Shown piece by piece: positions 8,864-15,478 of a stretch of 64,000 nucleotides of DNA. The notes beneath the pieces were generated by a model that worked only from the letters and a program-made list of their open reading frames with translations, was not told the DNA's origin and ran no database searches. Made by a program: the position numbers and the translations under genes. The DNA is from Streptomyces sp. ISL-10 (GTDB taxonomy: Bacteria > Actinomycetota > Actinomycetes > Streptomycetales > Streptomycetaceae): positions 186,001 to 250,000 of the forward strand of contig NZ_JAGGOJ010000016.1 of the NCBI RefSeq assembly GCF_018614575.1. Direction: 5' to 3'. Position 1 is the first letter of the stretch. Each line of letters begins with the position of its first letter.

Positions 8864-8883
8864 GTCCGGGTCGAATCCCGGAC
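8864..8883. promoter_or_regulatory. inverted repeat ahead of the amidase gene
   Basis: Perfect 7-bp inverted repeat GTCCGGG-N6-CCCGGAC, 51 bp before the davA-like start. It could be an operator or a small leader hairpin. Confidence 0.3.
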
Positions 8884-8933
8884 CGTACCGTATTGGACGT
8901 ATCCCGTTAACCCGCCCTACGCCGAGGTCAGCC

Positions 8934-9731
8934 ATGCCGTCGTTGCGCACCGCCCTGCTCCAGAGCTCCGGACGGCCCGGTGACGTCGCCGAGAACCTGA
9001 AGGTGCTCGACGAGGCCGCGGGCCGCGCCGCCGCCGCCGGTGCGCGGCTCCTGGTGTGCCCCGAGATGTTCCTGACGGGATACGCGATCGGCGACGACGT
9101 GCCGAGGCTCGCGGAGCCTGCCGACGGCCCGGGCGCTCGCAACGTCGCCGAGATCGCCGTACGGCACGGCGTCGCGATCCACTACGGCTACCCCGAGCGT
9201 GCCGGTGACCTGATCCACAACAGTGCGCAGCTGATCGGCCCGGACGGCGAGCGGCTCGCGAACTACCGCAAGACCCATCTCTTCGGCTGCTTCGAGCAGC
9301 AGTGGTTCGCCCCCGGTGACACCGCCGTCGTCCAGGCCGAGCTCGACGGCATCCGGATCGGGCTGCTGATCTGCTACGACGTGGAGTTCCCGGAGAACGT
9401 GCGGGCCCATGCGCTGGCCGACACCGACCTGCTGCTCGTGCCCACCGCGCAGATGCACCCGTTCCAGTTCGTCGCCGAATCCGTTGTCCCGGTCCGGGCC
9501 TTCGAGAGCCAGATGTACATCGCGTACGTCAACAGGACGGGCCCGGAAGGCGAGTTCGAGTTCGTCGGGCTCAGCTCGCTCGCGAGCCCCGACGGCACCG
9601 TCCGCACCCGCGCCGGTCGCGGCGAGGAGCTCGTCGTCGGCGAGGTCGACCCCGTCCTGCTCGCCGCCTCGCGCGAGAACAACCCCTATCTGCACGACCG
9701 GCGGCCCGCCCTCTACGGCTCCCTGGTCTGA
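8934..9731 (+). CDS. davA: nitrilase-superfamily amidase, DavA-like (5-aminovaleramidase)
   Basis: Carbon-nitrogen hydrolase of 265 aa with the complete catalytic triad: E44 (LLVCPEMFLTGY), K113 (NYRKTHLFG) and C147 (LLICYDVEFPENVR). In the lysine delta-aminovalerate pathway, DavA hydrolyses 5-aminovaleramide to 5-aminovalerate and ammonia. From memory the whole sequence resembles Pseudomonas DavA closely, including the PEMFLTGY, YGYPER and CYDVEFPEN segments. It is followed 57 bp later by a DavB-like lysine 2-monooxygenase, the enzyme that makes its substrate, which supports the assignment. ATG at 8934 has GAGG just upstream. The later pathway genes davT and davD are not in the window. Confidence 0.78.
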   Translation: MPSLRTALLQSSGRPGDVAENLKVLDEAAGRAAAAGARLLVCPEMFLTGYAIGDDVPRLAEPADGPGARNVAEIAVRHGVAIHYGYPERAGDLIHNSAQLIGPDGERLANYRKTHLFGCFEQQWFAPGDTAVVQAELDGIRIGLLICYDVEFPENVRAHALADTDLLLVPTAQMHPFQFVAESVVPVRAFESQMYIAYVNRTGPEGEFEFVGLSSLASPDGTVRTRAGRGEELVVGEVDPVLLAASRENNPYLHDRRPALYGSLV

Positions 9732-9788
9732 CGCCGCCCTCTCCCGCTCCCCCGCTTCATCGTTTTTCGTGCAAGGAGTCCGTACCCC

Positions 9789-11486
9789 ATGACGTCCACG
9801 GTGCCCACCACCGCCGTCCAGCACAGCGACGCGCAGCCGCCGATCACCATGTTCGGTCCGGACTTCCCGTACGCCTACGACGACTTCCTCGCCCACCCGG
9901 CGGGGCTCGGCCAGATACCCGCGACCGAGCACGGCGCCGAGGTCGCCGTCATCGGCGGTGGCCTGTCCGGCATCGTCGCCGCGTACGAGCTGATGAAGAT
10001 GGGCCTCAAGCCGGTCGTCTACGAGGCGGACCGGATCGGCGGGCGGCTGCGCACCGTCGGGTTCGAGGGCACCGGCACGGACGAGCTGAGCGCGGAGATG
10101 GGCGCGATGCGCTTCCCGCCGTCCTCCACGGCGCTGCAGCACTACATCGACCTGGTGGGTCTGACGACCAGGCCGTTCCCGAACCCCCTTGCCCCGTGCA
10201 CCCCCTCCACCGTCGTCGACCTCAAGGGCGAGTCGCACTACGCCGAGACCATCGACGACCTGCCGCAGGTCTACCGCGATGTGATGGACGCCTGGAACGC
10301 GTGCCTGGAGGAGGGCGCGGACTTCTCGGACATGAACCGCGCCATGCGCGAGCGTGACGTCCCGCGCATCCGCGAGATCTGGGCGAAGCTCGTCGAGAAG
10401 CTGGACAACCAGACCTTCTACGGCTTCCTGTGCGAGTCGGAGGCGTTCAAGTCCTTCCGGCACCGCGAGATCTTCGGCCAGGTCGGCTTCGGCACCGGAG
10501 GCTGGGACACCGACTTCCCGAACTCGATCCTGGAGATCCTGCGCGTCGTCTACTCCGAGGCCGACGACCACCACCGCGGCATCGTCGAGGGCAGCCAGCA
10601 ACTCCCGCTGCGCATGTGGGAGCGCGAGCCCGAGAAGATCGTCCACTGGCCGCTCGGCACGTCGCTGTCCACGCTGCACGACGGCGAGCCGCGGCCCGCC
10701 GTCACCCGGCTGAACCGCACCTCGGGCAACCGGATCACGGTCACGGACGCCTCCGGTGACATCCGCACGTACCGGGCGGCGATTTTCACCGCGCAGTCCT
10801 GGATGCTGCTGTCGAAGATCGCCTGTGACGACTCGCTCTTCCCCATCGACCACTGGACGGCGATGGAGCGGACCCACTACATGGAGTCCTCCAAGCTGTT
10901 CGTGCCCGTCGACCGGCCGTTCTGGCTGGACAAGGACGAGATCACCGGTCGCGACACCATGTCGATGACGCTGACCGACCGCATGACCCGCGGCACGTAC
11001 CTGCTCGACGACGGTCCCGACAAGCCGGCCGTGATCTGCCTGTCGTACACCTGGTGCGACGACAGCCTGAAGTGGCTGCCGCTGTCCGCGAACGAGCGGA
11101 TGGAGGTCATGCTCAAGTCGCTGGGCGAGATCTACCCGAACGTCGACATCCGCAGCCACATCATCGGCAACCCGGTGACTGTGTCGTGGGAGAACGAGCC
11201 CTACTTCATGGGCGCGTTCAAGGCGAACCTGCCCGGTCACTACCGCTACCAGCGCCGCCTGTTCACCCACTTCATGCAGGACCGGCTGCCCGAGGACAAG
11301 CGCGGCATCTTCCTCGCGGGCGACGACATCTCCTGGACGGCGGGCTGGGCCGAGGGCGCCGTGCAGACCGCGCTGAACGCCGTCTGGGGTGTCATGACCC
11401 ACCTCGGCGGCACGACCGACCCGTCCAACCCCGGTCCCGGCGACCTCTACGACGAGATCGCCCCCGTCGAGCTGCCGGAGGACTAG
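9789..11486 (+). CDS. davB: L-lysine 2-monooxygenase (DavB-like flavin monoamine oxidase family)
   Basis: FAD enzyme of 565 aa that in the DavB family decarboxylates and oxygenates L-lysine to 5-aminovaleramide. The dinucleotide fold is at residues 53-80 (VAVIGGGLSGIVAAYELM, then the acidic YEAD), with the GGRLRT motif following. The C-terminal FAD contact is IFLAGDDISWTAGWAEGAV. The N-terminal TMFGPDFPYAYDDFLAHPAGLG and the central FGQVGFGTGGWDTDFPNS segments are hallmarks of DavB and related amino acid 2-monooxygenases rather than ordinary amine oxidases. The related phenylalanine and tryptophan 2-monooxygenases are the main alternatives; the DavA-like neighbour and the permease favour lysine. 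ATG at 9789 has AAGGAG at about 9773. Confidence 0.82.
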   Translation: MTSTVPTTAVQHSDAQPPITMFGPDFPYAYDDFLAHPAGLGQIPATEHGAEVAVIGGGLSGIVAAYELMKMGLKPVVYEADRIGGRLRTVGFEGTGTDELSAEMGAMRFPPSSTALQHYIDLVGLTTRPFPNPLAPCTPSTVVDLKGESHYAETIDDLPQVYRDVMDAWNACLEEGADFSDMNRAMRERDVPRIREIWAKLVEKLDNQTFYGFLCESEAFKSFRHREIFGQVGFGTGGWDTDFPNSILEILRVVYSEADDHHRGIVEGSQQLPLRMWEREPEKIVHWPLGTSLSTLHDGEPRPAVTRLNRTSGNRITVTDASGDIRTYRAAIFTAQSWMLLSKIACDDSLFPIDHWTAMERTHYMESSKLFVPVDRPFWLDKDEITGRDTMSMTLTDRMTRGTYLLDDGPDKPAVICLSYTWCDDSLKWLPLSANERMEVMLKSLGEIYPNVDIRSHIIGNPVTVSWENEPYFMGAFKANLPGHYRYQRRLFTHFMQDRLPEDKRGIFLAGDDISWTAGWAEGAVQTALNAVWGVMTHLGGTTDPSNPGPGDLYDEIAPVELPED

Positions 11487-11536
11487 CCGGAGGACCGTGA
11501 GCCCGGCGCGCGCCGATCCGCTCCCTTGGGGGCGGG

Positions 11537-12241
11537 TCAGCGCCAGGGGGTCAGCAGACAGCGGCTCACCAGTCCGACGCCCGCGTCGAGACGCTCGGTG
11601 AACTCCTCGGCGAGGTCCGGCAGGTCACGCAGCCCCCACAGCAGGCGCGCCGCCGACCACGCGCCGTCCCTGGCGCGGTCCAGGCTCCACGAGCCGACCA
11701 GATGTGTCAGGGGGTCGGCGATCTGCAGCAGATCGGGTCCGGGCATCACGTCCTCGCGGATGCGTTCCTCCAGCAGGACGAGGATGTCCCCGACCCGCTC
11801 GAACTCACGCTCCAGGTCAGCGGGTGCGCAGCCGAGCGCACGGCAGGTCTCCACGACGGCGAGCGGCAGGTCGTGCCCGATGTGCGCGTTGATCCCGGCG
11901 AGCGCGAACTGCAACGGCCGTACACCGGGATGGCGGCGGTACTGGAACAGCGGCCGCCAGCAGGCCGGCGGCCGAAGCCCCTCGGCCGCGGCGTCGACCG
12001 CCGCCAGATAGCGCCCGGCGAACAGCACGTCGAGCGTGACGGCGGCCCGCCGGTCCGTGAACCGGCCCTCGTCGATGTGCCGGTCGATCTCCTGGGTGAC
12101 CGCGAGATAGACGCGGTTGAACACCCCGAGACCGTCCCCGGCCGGCCATGCGGAGCCGTACGCGAGCATCCGCTGCACCACGGAGTCGACTGCGGTCGTG
12201 CCGGGGCCCGGCCGCACTGCGAGCTGTTCACTCTGCGCCAT
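11537..12241 (-). CDS. DUF5995 family protein
   Basis: Conserved actinobacterial protein of 234 aa, recognised as DUF5995-like from VVQRMLAYGSAWPAGDGLGVFNRVYLAVTQEI and the HPGVRPLQFALAGINAHIGHDLPLAVV segment. It appears cytosolic: there is no signal peptide or membrane helix. The His/Asp-rich FALAGINAHIGHDL and ADPLTHLVGSW motifs could bind metal, but no function is known to me. It converges on the lysine monooxygenase gene with only 50 bp between stops. Confidence 0.7.
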   Translation of the reverse strand: MAQSEQLAVRPGPGTTAVDSVVQRMLAYGSAWPAGDGLGVFNRVYLAVTQEIDRHIDEGRFTDRRAAVTLDVLFAGRYLAAVDAAAEGLRPPACWRPLFQYRRHPGVRPLQFALAGINAHIGHDLPLAVVETCRALGCAPADLEREFERVGDILVLLEERIREDVMPGPDLLQIADPLTHLVGSWSLDRARDGAWSAARLLWGLRDLPDLAEEFTERLDAGVGLVSRCLLTPWR

Positions 12242-12317
12242 GGAGGCAGGGTTTCAGGCCGCGGCCGGGCGGCGCGGTGACGGGCCGTGTCTTCCCCGGA
12301 AAGGGGGACGCGACGGC

Positions 12318-12791
12318 GCTGCCGCGGCGGCCCGGTGCCTGCCGGGTGCCTCCTGCGCGCCGAGGACGTGCCCGGGTCCAGGAGCGGGCCGGTCACCTCG
12401 ACGACCTCGACGCGCTGGGACTCCTGCGCAACGCCCCGCTGTGCGCTGCTCGTCGAGCGGGCCCGGGCGGCATACCGGCAGGAGCGGGGCGCCGGCTACG
12501 ACAGCGACCGGGCCGTGGCCGGTGACGCCTGCAACGCCGTCGGGGAACTGCGCATCGGCAACGAGCAGCCGGTGACGCCCGGCGGGGGAGTACGCCGTGC
12601 ACCTGTGGCTGGACCGGCTCGGCCGCACCGGGCTGACGTACGGCTTCCGCCCGTGCTCGGCCGACGGCACGCCGACGTACGCGCACGGCGCCCGGGTGCT
12701 CGTGCGGCTGGACGTCGCCACTTTGCGGCCCGCCCCCTGGAGCGAGTGCTTCAGGGACGCCGGCCGGGCACTGCCGCGTCCTGCGGAGTGA
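12318..12791 (+). pseudogene. frameshifted hot-dog thioesterase-like gene
   Basis: Three segments in three frames read together as one acyl-CoA thioesterase-like protein. The order is HLDDLDALGLLRNAPLCA (to about 12445), then LLVERARAAYRQERGAGYDS through VGELRIGNEQPVTPGG (to about 12585), then EYAVHLWLDRLGRTGLTYGF to the TGA at 12789-12791. The family pattern is a D-x-x-x-H/G-L-x-N helix start followed by a VHLWLDRLG-type strand. Each junction needs loss of one base. The second lies in a run of five G at about 12582-12586, so a sequencing error there cannot be excluded. The 3' end overlaps the convergent MFS gene by 41 bp. Confidence 0.6.
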
Positions 12792-13965
12792 CCTTCAGGC
12801 TCTCCCGGCCGGCCGTCCGCAGCACGCCCGCGCCGACGACCAGGCCGAGCGCGAGCGCGGTCACCAGGCCGAAGGAGACCACCAGACTGGTCGCGTCGGC
12901 GACCGCGCCGATCGCCGACGGCGCGATGAGCCCGGACGTGTAGGTGATGGTGGCGACGCCCGCGATCGCCTGGCTCGGGTTCGGCCCGCTGCGGCCCGCT
13001 GCGGCGAACGCCAGCGGCACGACGACCGCGACCCCCAGGCCGATCAGCCCGAAACCGCCCATCGCCGCCGCAGGATGCGGCGCGAGGACCACCAGCAGGC
13101 CGCCCGCGGTGGCCAGCACGCCGCCCACGCGCACCGTGCGCACCGCCCCGAACCGGTCGACGATCCGGTCGCCCGCGAGCCGGGCCACCGCCATCGTCAG
13201 CGCGAAGGCCGTGGTCGACGCGGCGGCGAGGCCCGGCGACGTGTCCAGCACGTCCCGCAGATACACCGCCGACCAGTCCAGGCTCGCGCCCTCCGCGAAC
13301 ACCGCGCAGAACCCGATCGCGCCGATGACCAGAGCCGACCTGGGCGGCAGCGCGAAGCGCGGCGGCGGCTCCTCCTCAGGGGTGCTGCGCAGGTCCAGCA
13401 CGCCCTGGCAGGCGATCAGCCCGAGCGCGGTCAGCGTCGCTGCCGCGATCAGGTGGTGCAGCCGGGCGTCGCTGCCCAGGTGGGCGGCGAGCGTGCCGCC
13501 CGCCGAGCCGATCAGCGCGCCCGCGCTCCACATGCCATGCAGCCCGGACATGATCGAGCGGTCGAGGCGGTTCTCGATCTCCACGCCCAGCGCGTTCATC
13601 GCCACGTCCGACATGCCCGCGGTCGCGCCGAACGCGAACAGCGCGGCGCACAGGGTGAGCAGGTTCGGCGCGAGGGACGGCAGGACCAGGCTCAGCGTCC
13701 ACAGCGCGAGCAGTCCGCGCAGCGCCGTCCGTGCCCCGAAGCGGTGACTGATCGCCCCCGCCAGCGGCATCGCGACGGACGCGCCGAGCGCCGGGAACGC
13801 CAGCGCCAGCCCCAACTGGCCCGCGCCGACGCCCGCATGGTCCTGGATCCAGGGAATGCGGGTGGCGAAGCTGCCGGTCACCGCGCCGTGCACACAGAAA
13901 ACGGCGGCGACTGCCATGCGGGCGCGCTTCAGCTGCCGCAGCCCGGCGGCCATTTCGCTCGACAT
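12751..13965 (-). CDS. MFS transporter (AraJ-like)
   Basis: Major facilitator of 404 aa with about 12 transmembrane helices. Family features are the FATRIPWIQDHAGVGAGQLGLALAFPALGA start, the SHRFGARTALRG loop between helices 2 and 3, GMSDVAMNALGVEIENRLDRSIMSGLHGMWSAG, and the DRIVDRFGAVRTVRVGG loop. The pattern resembles small-molecule efflux MFS proteins next to ROK regulators in Streptomyces. ATG at 13965 follows GGGAGGG. It is divergent from the ROK gene with a perfect palindrome between them, so the ROK protein probably controls it. The substrate is unknown. Confidence 0.85.
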   Translation of the reverse strand: MSSEMAAGLRQLKRARMAVAAVFCVHGAVTGSFATRIPWIQDHAGVGAGQLGLALAFPALGASVAMPLAGAISHRFGARTALRGLLALWTLSLVLPSLAPNLLTLCAALFAFGATAGMSDVAMNALGVEIENRLDRSIMSGLHGMWSAGALIGSAGGTLAAHLGSDARLHHLIAAATLTALGLIACQGVLDLRSTPEEEPPPRFALPPRSALVIGAIGFCAVFAEGASLDWSAVYLRDVLDTSPGLAAASTTAFALTMAVARLAGDRIVDRFGAVRTVRVGGVLATAGGLLVVLAPHPAAAMGGFGLIGLGVAVVVPLAFAAAGRSGPNPSQAIAGVATITYTSGLIAPSAIGAVADATSLVVSFGLVTALALGLVVGAGVLRTAGRESLKVTPQDAAVPGRRP

Positions 13966-13999
13966 GCGGATATCCCTCCCCGAGAACGTGAGCCGTAAA

Positions 14000-14022
14000 C
14001 TATCAGGGTCCCTTCCTGATAG
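14000..14022. promoter_or_regulatory. palindromic operator between MFS and ROK genes
   Basis: Perfect inverted repeat CTATCAGG-N7-CCTGATAG, 34 bp upstream of the MFS start and 60 bp before the ROK start. It is A/T-rich compared with its surroundings and centrally placed to control both genes; it is a natural binding site for the ROK repressor. Confidence 0.6.
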
Positions 14023-14082
14023 ATACGGGATTTCAGCGCTCCTCGTCCTGAGCGGCCAGGGGCCGTCTGGAAGGATTCCGGC

Positions 14083-15252
14083 ATGCCCGCATCCCCGAGT
14101 ACCGCCCGGGCCATCAACGACCGCCTCGCCCTGGAACTGCTCCAGGACGGGGGCCCGTTGACGGCAGGTCAGCTGAAGACCATGACCGGCCTGTCCCGGC
14201 CCACCGTCGCGGACCTGGTGGAGCGGTTGCAGGGCTCGGGCCTCATCCGGGTGGTCGGCGAGGCGGGCGCCGACCGGCGCGGGCCCAACGCCCGCCTCTA
14301 CGGGATCGTCGCCGACCGTGCGCATCTCGCCGCTCTGGACGTCCGCACGCAGAGCGTCACCGTCGTGGTCGCCGACCTGGTCGGCATGATGCTCGCCGAG
14401 GCCGCCCTGCCCATCGGCGGCGACACCGGCACCGAACCGGCCGTCGAACTGGCCGTCGGGCTGCTGGAGCGGACCGTGCGCGAAGCCGGCGCGGTCCGCC
14501 TGCACAGCGTGGGCATCGGGGCACCCGGCCTGATCGACCCCGTCGCCGGGGAGCTCCGTGAGTCGAATGGTCTGCCCGCCTGGCACCGGCGTCTCGTCAC
14601 CGCGCTCCAGGAACGGCTCCCCGCTCAGGTCGTCGTGGAGAACGAGACCAATCTCGCCGCGCTCGCCGAGCAGCGCGCCGGTGCGGCCCGAGACCGCGAG
14701 ACATTCGCCTTCCTCTGGCTCGGTCACGGCGTCGGCGCGGCGCTGTTCCTCGACGGGCGGCTGCGCAGGGGCGCGTCCGGCGGCGCGGGCGAGATCGGCT
14801 TCCTGCCCGTGCCGGGCACGACGGGCCTTCCGTCGGCGCTCGACTGCCGCGGCGGCTTCCACTCGCTGGCCGGGTCGGCGGCGATCTGCGCGCTGGGGGA
14901 GCGCCATGGGATCGCGGCGCCGGTCGACGGCCCGGAACCGCGGGCCGCCGCGGTGGTCGAGGCAGCTGTGTCCGCGGGCCGCGCCGACTTCCTCGACGCG
15001 CTCGCCGACCGCCTCGCGGTGGGCGCTGCGGCCGTCGTGTCGGTGCTGGACCCGGGCTGTGTCGTACTCGGCGGAGAGGTGGGCCACGCGGGCGGACCGG
15101 ATCTGGCGTCCCGTGTGGAGACACGGCTCGCGAGGATGTCCCCGCTGCGGACGGAGGTGCGCGCGGGGGAACTGGGCGGGTCGGCGGTCCTGAGCGGCGC
15201 GCTGCGGGTGGCGCGTGAGACGGCGCAACGGGAGCTGTTCGCGGGTGCGTAG
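14083..15252 (+). CDS. ROK-family transcriptional repressor
   Basis: 389-aa ROK protein with an N-terminal winged helix (residues about 5-60, LTAGQLKTMTGLSRPTVADLVERLQGSGL), so a regulator rather than a free sugar kinase. The ROK core has VGIGAPGLIDP, the VVVENETNLAALAEQ segment, the WLGHGVGAALFLDGRLRRGASGGAGEIGF signature and a cysteine in LDCRGGFHSLAG. Only remnants of the usual zinc-binding CxCGxxGC cluster are present. It is divergent from an MFS transporter gene, with a perfect palindrome between them. ATG at 14083. Effector unknown. Confidence 0.88.
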   Translation: MPASPSTARAINDRLALELLQDGGPLTAGQLKTMTGLSRPTVADLVERLQGSGLIRVVGEAGADRRGPNARLYGIVADRAHLAALDVRTQSVTVVVADLVGMMLAEAALPIGGDTGTEPAVELAVGLLERTVREAGAVRLHSVGIGAPGLIDPVAGELRESNGLPAWHRRLVTALQERLPAQVVVENETNLAALAEQRAGAARDRETFAFLWLGHGVGAALFLDGRLRRGASGGAGEIGFLPVPGTTGLPSALDCRGGFHSLAGSAAICALGERHGIAAPVDGPEPRAAAVVEAAVSAGRADFLDALADRLAVGAAAVVSVLDPGCVVLGGEVGHAGGPDLASRVETRLARMSPLRTEVRAGELGGSAVLSGALRVARETAQRELFAGA

Positions 15253-15290
15253 CGGGGGTGCGGGGCGTCTTCCCCGCCCCGTCCCGTAAC

Positions 15291-15425
15291 CCGGGGCTCC
15301 GCCCCCGGCCCGCCGCGCCTCAATCTCCCGCGGGGCTTGATTTGCCTGCGGCAGGATTCAGCCTGTCCGGCGCTTGAGGACACCGCGCCAAGCGAGGTAC
15401 GGGTCCGGGGGTGGAGCCTTTGGAA
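15291..15425. repeat. large imperfect inverted repeat downstream of the ROK gene
   Basis: The left arm (about 15289-15345, CCGGGGCTCCGCCCCCGG then GCGCCTCAATC) and the right arm (about 15360-15418, GCGCTTGAGGACACCGCG then GTCCGGGGGTGGAGCC) are complementary with mismatches. Elements with these words recur between convergent genes in many Streptomyces genomes and act like REP or terminator structures. Here it separates the convergent ROK and chitinase genes. Confidence 0.65.
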
Positions 15426-15478
15426 AGCGCCCGGCGGCGGCAAGGGCCTGGGACCGCCGCCGGGCTGCAGGGGATGGG

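Noticed and set aside
9789..11486. tryptophan or phenylalanine 2-monooxygenase assignment (auxin or arylacetamide pathway)
   Set aside because: Considered because these share the fold, but the N-terminal and central motifs and the DavA-like partner fit lysine 2-monooxygenase better.
12751..15228. 825-aa minus-strand open frame running through the MFS gene and across the ROK gene
   Set aside because: Only the part from 13965 down is protein-like (MFS). The rest is antisense to the well-supported ROK gene and is Arg/Pro-rich, a usual artefact of high third-position GC.
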